A program made the translations under genes and the position numbers. A stretch of 64,000 nt of DNA from Quercus robur (taxonomy: Eukaryota > Streptophyta > Magnoliopsida > Fagales > Fagaceae): the NCBI RefSeq assembly GCF_932294415.1, contig NC_065535.1, forward strand, positions 87,746,862 to 87,810,861, given 5' to 3'. Positions within the stretch are counted from its first letter, which is position 1; the number at the start of each line of letters is the position of its first letter. This document shows, one piece after another, positions 36,253 through 45,905 of this stretch. Under the pieces are notes generated by a model. The model made no database searches and was not told the DNA's origin. It saw nothing but the letters and a program-made list of their open reading frames with translations.

Positions 36253-36991
36253 GCGAGCATATTGATGAACCTGCAACTCATTTGCATCCGGAGGCAACAG
36301 TTGTGCAATTCGGTCAACGAGTGCTTTTATTTGAATCCTTTGACCATCTAGCACGGTTTTATTTTCATCTGGAATTTGAATTCCAAGCATTTCATTACAA
36401 ACAGATTTCCAAGTTTTTTTAGTGAACCCAACCATTGCCTCACCCTCAATGGGCATCCCCATTATAACTTCCACATCTTGCAGTGTGATCGTCATCTCAC
36501 CATGTGGAAGGTGGAAAGAATGGGTCTCTAGGCGCCTTCGCTCTACAAATGCAGTGATCAATGCATGATTAAGCTTTATGGATGGGACCATGTGTAGACG
36601 CTCTAAACCAAGCAACCTCACTATGGCAATCACACGCTCATCTACCATAGGATCTCGACGTGTCAACTCTTCATGGCGACATCGACAATTTAGTGTGCCA
36701 GGAGGATCCTGCAAATATTATAACAATAGATAGATATCTTATACTTTGATCAAGTACGTAATATGCCATTAAAGAACAATTCAAAATCCAAAAGCAATAG
36801 TATAATCTATAAGTTTATTTTCGAATCAATTTTAGGTTTCTTCTATCACTTCACAAAAAAAGTTAATAAATCACCAAATACCATTATGCGGAAATTTTTA
36901 CCTGGCCTTTAGGGTTCCAAAGTAACTCAAATCGATGATTCACTTGTTCCGTCAAAACGCTATGATCAATGGGCCCAGGATCTATCGTCAT
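36253..36991 (-). pseudogene. Plant mobile domain (PMD/MAIN-like) gene, 3'-truncated
   Basis: Two exons on the minus strand. Exon 36991-36902 encodes 30 residues (MTIDPGPIDHSV to LLWNPKGQ) and ends at a GTAAAA donor. The next exon starts at 36708 after a TTTGCAG acceptor and reads DPPGTLNCRCRHEE, VIAIVRLLGLERL, ALITAFVERRRLETHSFHLP, GEMTITLQDVEVIMGMPIEG. This is the plant mobile domain (aminotransferase-like family of MAIN and MAIL1), known both as host genes and within MULEs and other plant transposons. Similarity stops at about QYARYY (36253), where the domain normally continues, so the 3' part is deleted. Its location between MULE inverted repeats marks it as transposon-borne. Confidence 0.8.
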
Positions 36992-37649
36992 GCTGCAAAA
37001 AGTTATGCCATATCAATTAGAAATAAAAGAGGAAAAAGAAAAGACACAAGTTCTATGCATAAATGTGCCAAGTATGAGAGGAAAAAGAAAAGACACAGGA
37101 TTTATTTTAAACCATACAATATCGTCTAAAATCCTTTAAATTTACAACATTCAATAATCAAAGTAATAAAATCAAAAAGGAAGCAAGGTAAAAGACAAAA
37201 AGATCTAAACTTTCTTTCCAGGACTTCTGTACATTTTCTCAGCAACCCTAACAAAAGTAAATAAATTTAACCCCAAAAGAAAAATACAAAAAAAGTAGCA
37301 ATCTTTTTCACATTTTGCTCTATTGGAGTAATGGGTTTTGTTGACTGTTTGAATAGATCCAGAATATTTGAAGAAACAGCAAACAGGCCCTAATGAAGAA
37401 ATTCAAGCATAAACTACAAATTACACTAAAATTAAACTTTACCAGAACTGAATCACCCTATTATCTATGTAACCAAGCATAAACCTAACATTAAAATATG
37501 CAGAGTAAACAAACCCAGTTATTAATTACAAGCAGAACAACGAAATTGAGCTTAAAAATTAGACTTATCTTACAGGCACGGCCAAGGTCAGGAACGTGAG
37601 GAACACCGGTGTATTTATACGATGTGTGACTGAGAGCTAGACCGTAGAG

Positions 37650-37800
37650 AGAGAGGGACAGCGTGAAGGAACGCCGGTGATTGAGACTGAGAGAGACCGG
37701 AGTGAGAGAGAGGGACGGCGTGACTGAGAGAGAGAGGGACGGCGTGACTGAGAGAAATAGGGACGGTGTGAGAGAGAAGAGGGACGGCGTGACTGCTCAG
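37650..37800. repeat. GA-rich tandem repeat upstream of the PMD gene
   Basis: About five imperfect copies of a unit containing GAGAGAGGGACGGCGTGACT. It lies between the right inverted repeat and the minus-strand PMD gene, where that gene's promoter or leader would be. Confidence 0.8.
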
Positions 37801-37946
37801 AAGAACCAAAATGTGAAGGTGTATAGTGCCTAGAAATCAAGTTTACCAATCTCGGTTTCCATTTTAAAAAAATCACCGAAATTGTGTTTGCCACTGTCGA
37901 GTTCCATTTGGGTTTTTTTTTTTTTTTTTTTTTTTTTTTCAAACCT

Positions 37947-38098
37947 TAATTCCACGTCAGATATGTATGGGCGGATTTTGGGCTGGAACTCAAGTCTAAT
38001 AAACTCGAGTTCCAAAATCAGTCCAACTAACTAATTAGTTTTATGCGCATACTATTCACCAAAAATTTTTGTAGAATCAGTCTAAATAGCAAATTTTT
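37947..38098 (-). repeat. Right terminal inverted repeat of the MULE
   Basis: Inverse complement of 33889-34050, including palindrome 37985-38013, whose left arm has drifted slightly. Confidence 0.85.
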
Positions 38099-38169
38099 CC
38101 GTTTAACTAGCAAAGTCTCTGATCGTCTAATAAAAAATTTAGGATTCAAATTCCACTTATACTAACAAC

Positions 38170-38265
38170 CGTTTGGTGTTTTGGCATGATGATAAAGAGT
38201 AATCATCATGGAACGGACACCTTATGTTGAAATTCAATTATATCTACAAAAATAAAAAAATAAAT
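38170..38265 (+). repeat. SINE-like repeat
   Basis: TTTTGGCATGATGATAAAGAGTAATCATCAT, interrupted here for description, runs from about 38178 and closely matches 49186-49215. It is followed by an A-rich tail. A GTTGAAATTC resembles a weak B box. Borders are approximate. Confidence 0.5.
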
Positions 38266-38518
38266 AAAAGAAGTTGCTGTTGGTTTTTTTGAGCTCGTGT
38301 CATTTTTAAGCCTATTTTGCATAAGTTTCCATCCAACAAATAAGCCAACGTCTTTTTTTGTTGGCACACCTATCTATAATTGATCTACACCATTTTAAGC
38401 AAACCAACAAATAAGTCAGTCTTTTTATTCTTTTTTTTTTTTTTGTGTGTGTGTGTGTGTGTGTGTGTGGTGAGAATCTACAAATAAGTCAATCCAAACA
38501 AATAGTGGTGTAAGTAAG

Positions 38519-39091
38519 TGTGGGCCAGAAAATTCATGGCCCAGGCCCATCCTATATCAAGGCCCAGGGCCTGATCTGAGGAGACCAATTGTCAAGGAGG
38601 AGTTTAATGCACGGATAGGATAAGTGAAAAGACTGCTCATACTGTAGTAGAGAACTCTGTGCCTGACAAACCCCTATTCTTAACCAAGCTATTCAACCTT
38701 TACGTCTACTCCCAACCACTTGAGGTATGGGCGGATAGGACAAGTCTTCTGCCCCGAAGGAAAAGCTCACACGTGGACCCTAAAGAGAGGGAGGAATATG
38801 AGTATAAAAGGAAACGAAAGCCAAGAGAAGGTGGAGGAGAAGAAGGGGAAGAACTTAATGCTCCTCGGACTAAGTCCGAGGAGTCCAACCCCTCAAGCTA
38901 CGACGCTGTAGGGCTTGGATGTTCAGGCTGAATCCTTTCTTACATGAGTCCCCCTAAAATCAGGAATGGACCGTCGCCCCGTGATCAAAGGCAAGCCTTT
39001 TAAGCCCATTCTCTACCACTCATATTGTGAGGGATCTTTCATGTGCGAGCCCAACGTCATTCTTGGGCCGTTAAATAATCGTGTCCCCACA
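38519..39091. mobile_element. Solo LTR with 5-bp target duplication
   Basis: 573 bases from TGTGGGCCAGAA to GTGTCCCCACA, flanked by GTAAG on both sides (38514-38518 and 39092-39096). It has a TATA box (GAGTATAAAAGG near 38801) and an almost perfect palindrome with CTCCTCGGACT arms at 38861-38883. It resembles the LTR at 50300-50917 (CACACGTGGACCC, TATAAAAG, the GTGTCCC end). No internal region is present. Confidence 0.88.
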
Positions 39092-39569
39092 GTAAGGTTA
39101 TAGAAAGTTGTTGCAAAATTTATAAAATACCTAGCAAGCCACAGCTTTATCATAAAACCTAGACAATTACAAACTTAATTATGGGTTAAAGACTTAAAGT
39201 TTAAACTTTATAGCCAGCTGTTCATTTTTCAGGAATAAGCAATAGCACTACAGACCAGAGAAAGTCTCTTTGAAGCAAACGATGAACTAGGGCTGTAAGC
39301 CTGTAAACTAGTTGAGACAAATGGAGTATTAATAGTTCAAGCTTCATTTAATTTTATTTCAAACATGAGTCAAGTTTGAACTTATCACCAAATAAGATTA
39401 CATGTGTAAGTTTGATTCATTTAATTGATTTGTTGTTGGGTTTTTTCTTTTTGTTTAAAAAGGCCAAGATAAAGGCTAAAATGGATTGGTTTATTATTGG
39501 CTTCTTTTAGAGTGTTCAAAATTATATTTAAGGGTGGTGAAAACAAAAAATTTTAAAAATATTATATGT

Positions 39570-39785
39570 AGTGTGAGTTTGGGAAGCGCATTTTGTGCAT
39601 TTCCTAGCGGGTGCATTTTTTTTAGTGGGTCATGTGTACTGTTCACGAAACCCACAAGTACATTTTTCAGCAAAAACAACTTTAAAACTAGGTCACACGG
39701 TACTATTCACAATTTAAAAATTATTTTGCTACAGTGTTTTCAATTTTCAACAATAAGTGATATTCAAACAGACCCGTAATTTTCG
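39570..39785. mobile_element. hAT-like MITE, same family as 45586-45905
   Basis: Starts GTGTGAGTTTGGGAAGCGCA and ends in a CAAACAGACCCGTAA block. Internal GTGTACTGTTCACGAA, GGTACTATTCACAATTTAAA and TTATTTTGCTACAGTGTTTT are shared with 45586-45905. It carries no coding capacity. Confidence 0.6.
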
Positions 39786-40023
39786 TTTTCCAAGTCAAGG
39801 ATACAATGTGCCGCCATCACTATTATGAACAGCTTGGTTCATTTATAATTCTAAAAAATACTTACCTCTGGCCTGTGTTAGACTTAATGTTGTTCCTATT
39901 GCATTGGCTTTTTTGTTAACGAATACCTTAAAGCACAGGTTTTGGTGCATTTAGTAGTCCATTAAATGATATTTTTCAACAAAAAAAATTGACACTAATA
40001 TCAAGAAAAACACACACAACTAT

Positions 40024-40074
40024 AATAATAAAGATTTTTCTCCAAACTAATTTGGAGAGAAATCATTCAAATTC

Positions 40075-40114
<40 letters not shown>

Positions 40115-40455
40115 TATTGGATGTGAATTTTGAAAATCTATCCATTAGATTGCATTTTCTTTATGTCCTTAATACACATGTCAAATTTCATTTAAATTGG
40201 ATATTATTTATTATTCGATCAATAAACGTATCTTTTAAGCATAATTTTATATTATAAAAACTTGAAATTTAAACATTAGATTGATGAAATAGCTATTAAC
40301 TTTCAATCTTCTTAAAATTTTGCAAATACAGAGGATATAATAAGAACATTCAATCTAACAGTTAGATTTTCAGAATTTACATTTAATAAAAAGATATAAG
40401 AGGAGTTTGAAAAGTTTCTCTTCAAACTAGTTTGAAAAGTTTCTCTTCAAACTAG
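40024..40455. repeat. Non-autonomous element with short inverted ends
   Basis: CTCCAAACTAATTTGGAGAG near 40030 and CTTCAAACTAGTTTGAAGAG near 40437 are each palindromic and mark the two ends; TTTGAAAAGTTTCTCTTCAAACTAG is duplicated at the right end (described in parts, 40409-40452). The middle matches 12790-13125. An (AT)n run occupies 40078-40111. Confidence 0.55.
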
Positions 40456-40514
40456 TTTGAAGAGAAGCCTTTTCCAAATAAATTTGTACATATAAGTCAA
40501 TAAATTATATTAAT

Positions 40515-40668
40515 TAGTGTTGGTGGGCATCCTTGGTGGGGTTGACCCCCCCACACGGTCTGGGTAGAACGGCCAGAGCCTATGTCAGATCGGCGCCCTG
40601 CCCGGGGGTATAATATAGCCATAAAGGCCCCCATTTTCTTTTTACCAAAAAAAAAAAAAAAAAAAAGA
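40515..40668 (+). repeat. GC-rich poly(A)-tailed insertion, unknown family
   Basis: A block of about 130 bases, strikingly GC-rich for this region (CGGCGCCCTGCCCGGGGG near 40590), ends in TTTTTACC plus about 20 A. The composition jump and the poly(A) tail suggest a retroposed sequence such as a SINE or a retrocopy. I cannot assign it to a gene or family, and the flanking TTAATTAG/TTATTAG is only a weak candidate for a target duplication. Confidence 0.45.
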
Positions 40669-40854
40669 ACTTATTAGTACTTCTTAACTTGTGCCTTAGG
40701 GCACTTGTTGACAAGATCAAGTCAATTTTTGTTTTTTTTTTTTTTAATGAGTAGTGCCCTTTTTTCAATGAATTTTATCAGTACTCTAGGCATTGAGTGG
40801 GAGGAGATTCTAATCGAGTGTACTGTATCTTAAGGTCATGCCAACTCAAAGTTG

Positions 40855-41378
40855 GCCCAGTTTGATTGGAGTGATTTAGGAGATGGAAAAGGGGAGGAAA
40901 AAAAAAAAGGAGGGATATTTTAAATAGTGGAGTTGTTTGATTGGCAGGTGATTTTGCTAGTGTTTTGTTTTCTCCAGAGCCCATCATTTTGGGGTGTTTT
41001 GTTTTCTCTCCAAATAGGAGAGAAAATGAGAGAGAAAGAAGGGTTAGATGAGAATTTACTTATTTGCCCCTCTCCTCCCTCCACATTAATTTCTTTTCTT
41101 TTTTTCTTTTTTTAATATTAATGTTCAGTTTTTTCTCCCTTATAAATTATTAATATTTTTTTCATGCAATAGGAGCAATAGAGCAAAATTTATTCAAACA
41201 TCATTTTCAATCCTCTCATTTTTCTTCTTAAGCAAACAAATTTTTCATGCTTCGAATTTTCCACCCACCAACCAAACACACACAAAGAAAAACTAAATTT
41301 TTTTATCTGTCCACTTTTCCATCCCCACCATTTTCTATCCCCAAATTTCCCATCCCCCAACCAAACAAGGCCTTAGGA
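40855..41378. mobile_element. hAT-like MITE (TTTGGTTG ends)
   Basis: The right end, CCCCCAACCAAACAAGGCCT, is the inverse of the GGCC..TTTGATTGG start near 40857. The interior is rich in CTCTCCAAA and TTTTCCATCCC blocks, as in the related element at 49616-50246. There is no coding capacity and no clean target duplication was seen. Confidence 0.5.
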
Positions 41379-42204
41379 AAAATTATTAAGGGTCACAGTG
41401 ACGTTGTGCTCCTCCTTTCACATTTATGGTGGATCATATTATGAATTTAATTAGTAATATCCATCATAAATGTGAAAGAAGAGAGCTCTACATCACGGCG
41501 CTCAAGTAGCTTTTAATATTTACTCATTTCTTATACTTCTGTCTTTTTTGTTCTTGATATGTTATGATTTTCATCTCAAGTTCCTAAAAAAATATTACAT
41601 TAGATTTCATCAAAAAAATATTACATTGGATTCCCCTGACTCCCATCCTCAACAGCCTCTGACTTCAATCCCCAATAGCACAAGCTTAAATCTGCTGAAC
41701 ATTCTCCACGGTATTCTTTAAACAATTCTTAAATGTTTTAGACTTCTGACATTAGTAGATATGTGCACATTCTCAAGTTAATCTTATTGTAGCCTTTGAT
41801 ATTAATGTGTTGTTTCTATTAAACTCTTATTATTTCTGTAATTCTCATGTAAATAGTAATTTCCTCACTGGCATTCTTGACATCGTTCAATCTGATACTT
41901 GGTTTTTACGTAAACAACATTCTTCTATGACAACCATGATACCATTGCTAAGAAGTTTTATGCGACAATTATTTGAATCGATAATACAATCCACAAATCC
42001 CTCCTCTTCATATAGTTTAAATATACAATTTCGCAAAGAAACTAACTAAAAGTACTTGTACATTTCTGAAAAATGAATTACACTTAATTCTATGTTTGTA
42101 ACTTTGTACAAATTGAGCACTGCAGCAGTGTTTTTTTTTTTTTTTAACCAGCACTATAGCAGTTTGACAATACCATAATAAATGAACTACAACACACACA
42201 CACA
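41379..42204. other. Gene-free spacer downstream of the PUP gene
   Basis: AT-rich, without recognised features except a 26-bp near-tandem repeat at 41584-41635 (AAATATTACATTRGATT units separated by TCATC plus A) that may be another tail-only insertion. Confidence 0.4.
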
Positions 42205-42300
42205 CATATAAATATTTAAATAATTCAATCATTACCATAAGTGGAGAGGAAGGATTTGAACCCTGATTATCCTCACAAAGGAGAAAAGGTAATGCCAAAA
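42205..42300 (-). repeat. SINE-like tRNA-derived repeat
   Basis: The minus strand has TTGGCATTACC and then GGGTTCAAATCC, a good B box, at the expected distance. It sits just past the stop codon of the purine permease and so probably within its 3' UTR. Confidence 0.5.
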
Positions 42301-42355
42301 CATATGTTCAACTGAGAAGAGAAAATGTTTCCACCAGAAAATTGAGAGCCAACTG

Positions 42356-43417
42356 TTAGGATGATTCTTTGCTTAAAGAAGAACTGCCATAAATATATGA
42401 GCCAAAACCCCAAAAGGTTACCACAAGAGAGAGGATTTTGAAACTGCTCATGGAGTCATGTAACAGTATAACAGCTGCAATGCTTGTAACGGGTACCCTT
42501 ATTGCATTGAGAACACCAGCAAGCACAGTGGATGCCAAAAATAGCACAGCAGTAGCTCCTAGTACCCCCAGCTGAAAAGTGATTGCACTCCAGATGAGAA
42601 CAAGGATATAAGAAGTTGAGCCACCCTTGAAACTTTTAGCCTCAGATTTCATCCCTTGAAAATCTCCACTCACAATAACCCCTATAGTGGTAAAGACAAA
42701 GGCAAACAGAGAAACCATGAGTTGTTGCTCCAACACGACATGGAAGGACCTTCTGCCTAATAACTTCACAAAAACTAGCTCTGAAAGAGCAAAAATGAGT
42801 CCATGGAGAGCAGATCCCAAAATGTCCCATATAAAGCCCATAATGTATTGGCTAGTAGTGATATTTCCATATGTGTCTGAACTTGAATCCAACGCAATGA
42901 TGGTCATTGCAGCAGTAATGAACACAATAGCATTTATTATTGAAGCATTCAGTTTGTTCTTCACGAGAAGATATCCAAATAGTGCAGAAAACACAAGGGA
43001 TGATGATGCTAGAAGAGCAGCAGTAGATGCTGGCAGGTAAGCATATGCATATGCATACATGAGATTGTCAGCAGCACTTAAGAAACCCAGCACAATATAG
43101 GAAAGAATGAGTTTCAAGTTCAGAGGGGTAGGAAGGGTTTTAGAAAAGAAGTATGTAGGAAATAACATCAAAGCAGTTAGAGGCCACCCTGCAACTGCCA
43201 CCCATGAAACAATCCACTCGCTTGTACCACCATTGGAATAATATAGCCGAGAAAGAATACTAGAAGCAGGGAATGCCACAAGCATTGCTGCACTACTTAG
43301 AAATAGAAGAACCCAATGTGAGGTAGACTTCCTTTTATATGCTTCCCAAGCCCTGGTCTTAAAGGTGGAAATTTGGCTCCAGAATGAAACAGAAGGCTCT
43401 GGTGATGCCTCCTCCAT
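42356..43417 (-). CDS. PUP11: Purine permease, PUP11-type
   Basis: Membrane transporter of the plant purine permease family (drug/metabolite transporter superfamily), whose members move adenine, cytokinin bases or alkaloids across membranes with protons; the substrate of this type is not certain. One uninterrupted coding exon, 353 residues, within the family's usual range. The start is ATG at 43417 (MEEASPEPSVSFW). About ten hydrophobic helices follow, beginning VLLFLSSAAMLVAFPASS and ending ILSLVVTFWGFGSYIYG. Diagnostic stretches are AADNLMYAYAYAYLPAST, LLASSSLVFSALFGYLLVKN and LGATAVLFLASTVLAGVLNA, all matching Arabidopsis PUP11 as I remember it. The minus strand has an acceptor (GCATCAG|GTG, exon starting at 43425) a few bases before the ATG, so a 5' UTR intron is likely. 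Decayed copies of parts of this gene lie at 49455-51940 and 53187-53500. Complete and probably functional. Confidence 0.95.
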   Translation of the reverse strand: MEEASPEPSVSFWSQISTFKTRAWEAYKRKSTSHWVLLFLSSAAMLVAFPASSILSRLYYSNGGTSEWIVSWVAVAGWPLTALMLFPTYFFSKTLPTPLNLKLILSYIVLGFLSAADNLMYAYAYAYLPASTAALLASSSLVFSALFGYLLVKNKLNASIINAIVFITAAMTIIALDSSSDTYGNITTSQYIMGFIWDILGSALHGLIFALSELVFVKLLGRRSFHVVLEQQLMVSLFAFVFTTIGVIVSGDFQGMKSEAKSFKGGSTSYILVLIWSAITFQLGVLGATAVLFLASTVLAGVLNAIRVPVTSIAAVILLHDSMSSFKILSLVVTFWGFGSYIYGSSSLSKESS

Positions 43418-43425
43418 TCTATCAC

Positions 43426-44287
43426 CTGATGCATATCAATAACTATGACATTTGAGTAATATCAAACTGAAACATCATTGTTGCTTTTGAACAAAAGAAC
43501 CATAATATATCTATAATGAAATGATGATTTTGGGTTTTTTTTCCCTCTCTTTTATTTCTGGGGAGAGGGGAGAGGGCCGTTGTTTCTTTTCTTTTTCTTT
43601 GTTAAAAAAGATTGAGCTCATCCCAGAAAGCAATAGAAGTTTTGGCACGTCTAATTTTTTGCACTAACTCTAATGTGCTGCATAAATTTCACCTAAGAAA
43701 CTTGATCTAGTAGGGAGCCCTGCATACATCAGAAGTGGTATGCAGGGCTCCCTACTCGAAGGTAAGTGAATTCCTACCCTAATTGTTAGTGAGTGGCAGT
43801 CACAAGGACAGAACATAGTATACAATTTGATGACCACAAATTTTCTTTAGCCCTTCTCTGTGTCAAACTAAAGATCCAGAGACAATTCATCTCAGCAAAC
43901 CCTTATTGCCAAATAAAAAACCCTTTTGCCATTCTGGTTTCATATGTTCCATTAAAAGATTTCAATGACCAAGTGAAGAATTTGATAGCAAAATTAGGGA
44001 CTATCACCATCTGCATATATTGTTCTGTACAAGAAAGAGAGTTTCAGAGTCCACACAGCAAAATAGATATTCTCCTCCTAATTTGTCTCTCCAGAACTAC
44101 CAAATTAAATATGCTTCCATTGAATATAACCAGAACTCAACTCAATCATTCATATACTTATGAAATTATCCACAAATACCCCAAAAAGAAAATGATTCAC
44201 AGCACTTCCAAAAACCCCAAATAATCATGAGGTTTTAGTTTTTCTAGAATTACTAAAAAAATAAATTTGGGGGGAAAGGCTACTTAC
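43426..44287 (-). other. Probable 5' UTR intron of the purine permease
   Basis: On the minus strand a strong donor (GACTG|GTAAGTAG at 44288/44287) and an acceptor (TGCATCAG ending at 43426) bound this stretch just before the start codon. A 143-codon open frame on the plus strand inside it (43793-44224) has no similarity I recognise and is probably chance. Transcript data would decide. Confidence 0.45.
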
Positions 44288-44465
44288 CAGTCACCTCTCC
44301 GAGACCTGTAGAAGTTGAAGTTTTGTTCATTGGGTTCAACATTATCTAGAACTACCAGATCCAATAATTTCACTACCATAGATGCATAAAGCTCCAAGAA
44401 AACTATACCCTTTTGATTGGTTACTGAGAAAACTATGGAAAAGAAAAGGAAATGTAAATTCAACA

Positions 44466-45585
44466 AAATTGTCTTTATAGCCCCACTTTAGTGGAGCTTC
44501 CGTTTTCTCAAACTATAGGCCCACTTCAGTAAAGCTTTTTTTTTTCTTTTCTCAAGCACTAGATACTGATAAGTAAATTTCAGAACTTTCATTCTCACTT
44601 CCTTTCCTACAATTTCCCAGCAACCAAACAGTCAAACCCCACCTGTAATTTACTAAAAAAAAAATATAATTCCTAATCAAAATCATGAACTACCCTGAAC
44701 CCAACAAGAAAGAAGACAAGAGTAAGATTGTTTTAATAACAATTGGCAAAAGGAAAAAAGAGAATTAGTTTAAAAGTGTAGGAAATAAAGTTACCTTGTT
44801 CGAGCAGAGGTTGCATTATGACCAACTACAAATGTATCATATATATAAAGAGACAGAAGAGAGAGATGAAGACCAGACTGAGTTTTTCGTTGCAATTTTC
44901 ACGATTCTTTAAAAAAAATAGGGTTTCCAGTTTCACACGGGCGCCATGCAATTCTTGTCTTCTATATAAAAAAGTTTTTTTTTTTTTTTTTTTTTTTTTG
45001 TTTTTTAAATGTGTGTGGTCTACACGAACGCTTCGTTTTATTGGAATGGATAAGTAGGAATGAAAATTGGCGAATAGAAAATTTTTTATTTGGTTGGAAA
45101 TAAAAGTAAGTGATAAAAAATAGTCGAATAAATTTATTCTCATGTCATGCTTTTATTATATATTAAAAAAAACTAATGTTTAAAAGAGAAAAAAAACTAA
45201 ACATTTTTATTTTTGAGCAAACAAAAAAAATAAACATTGAAAAAAGAATATCAATGTGGAGGGAGGGAGAGGGACAATAATTTTCCATATAAGCCCATTT
45301 TCTCTCAAATTTTGGGAGAAAACTAATTCCCCCCCCCCCCCCCGGGCGATACCTTAACTATTAATTTTCTCAGTTAATGAGTGTGCAAAAATTAATAATT
45401 ATTCAATTATGACCTATAATGCATATTTTTAAAACAAAGTAAAATATATATATTTTTTAGATAGGATATAATTTTTAACTTATGACATAGGCTCCATGAT
45501 GATTGCATAATTATTAGACTAAGATACTAATTAATTTTTAATATAGATGAGATTCAAACTACAAATCTCTTATTCAAGAATAAGT
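44466..45585. other. Upstream region of the purine permease and spacer
   Basis: A second donor-like site on the minus strand (GAACAAG|GTAACT near 44795) hints at a further leader exon around 44800-44850. The remainder is AT-rich, with poly(T) at 44967-45000 and a C17 run near 45329-45345. Confidence 0.4.
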
Positions 45586-45905
45586 GTGTGTTTGGGTCCA
45601 GCTGATGCGTCTGCGTTTGTGTTTTTTTGTTCTTTTTTTTTTTTCTTCACGCATTTTGGGACAAATTTTATTGTTACGGCTACTGTTCATGCACTGTTCA
45701 TGAACAGTAGCCGCAAAGTTTGACTTGTCAAACAATTTTCAGCCAATCAGTGTACACCAAGCACTATTTACGGACTCACAAATTTCACTTTTCAGCAATT
45801 TTTTCATTAAAAATAGGTCTCACAGTATTATTCACACATTTAAAAATTATTTTGTTACAGTGTTTTTCAGTTTTCAGTTTTTAGTTGTATCCAAATGGAC
45901 CCTAA
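45586..45905. mobile_element. hAT-like MITE with central palindrome
   Basis: The ends GTGTGTGTTTGGGTCCAGCT and, read in reverse, TTCTTAGGGTCCATTTGGAT form imperfect inverted repeats. Near 45677-45715 CGGCTACTGTTCATG and CATGAACAGTAGCCG form a perfect hairpin with 15-base arms. Relatives are at 27285-27495 and 39570-39785. Target duplication not resolved. Confidence 0.65.

Larger units (their letters stand above)
33889..38098. mobile_element. Mutator-like element (MULE) with plant mobile domain gene, internally deleted
   Basis: A 4.2-kb DNA transposon bounded by terminal inverted repeats of about 150 bases (33889-34050 and 37947-38098). The outer part reads AAAATTTGCTATTTAGA and includes TTTTTGGTGAATAGTATGCG; the inner part ends at CTGACGTGGAATTA next to a long A or T run. 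Long inverted repeats and the transposase remnant point to the Mutator superfamily. Inside are a MURA-type N-terminal fragment on + (35812 to about 36250) and a plant-mobile-domain gene on - (36991 to about 36253), which meet tail to tail. A 676-bp solo LTR has inserted at 34888-35563. I could not identify a clean 9-11-bp target duplication. The core of the transposase is missing, so the copy is non-autonomous. Confidence 0.8.

Noticed and set aside
34020-38098. Possible CACTA or Helitron instead of MULE
   Set aside because: The ends do not begin CACTA, there is no Helitron 3' hairpin with CTRR, and the long inverted repeats with a MURA-type N-terminus fit Mutator.
38446-38470. (GT)n run as a possible regulatory Z-DNA element
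   Set aside because: An ordinary microsatellite after a poly(T) tract, with no gene nearby to regulate.
41584-41635. Another tail-only retroposon insertion
   Set aside because: The unit could equally be a plain 26-bp tandem duplication, because the A run belongs to both repeats; not counted with the four clearer cases.
42687-43040. 117-codon plus-strand frame over the purine permease
   Set aside because: It is the antisense of a strongly conserved coding region, whose codon structure opens frames on the other strand.
43793-44224. 143-codon open frame on + between the purine permease start and its upstream leader
   Set aside because: No recognisable domain, AT-rich composition, and it lies in the likely 5' UTR intron of the gene on the other strand.
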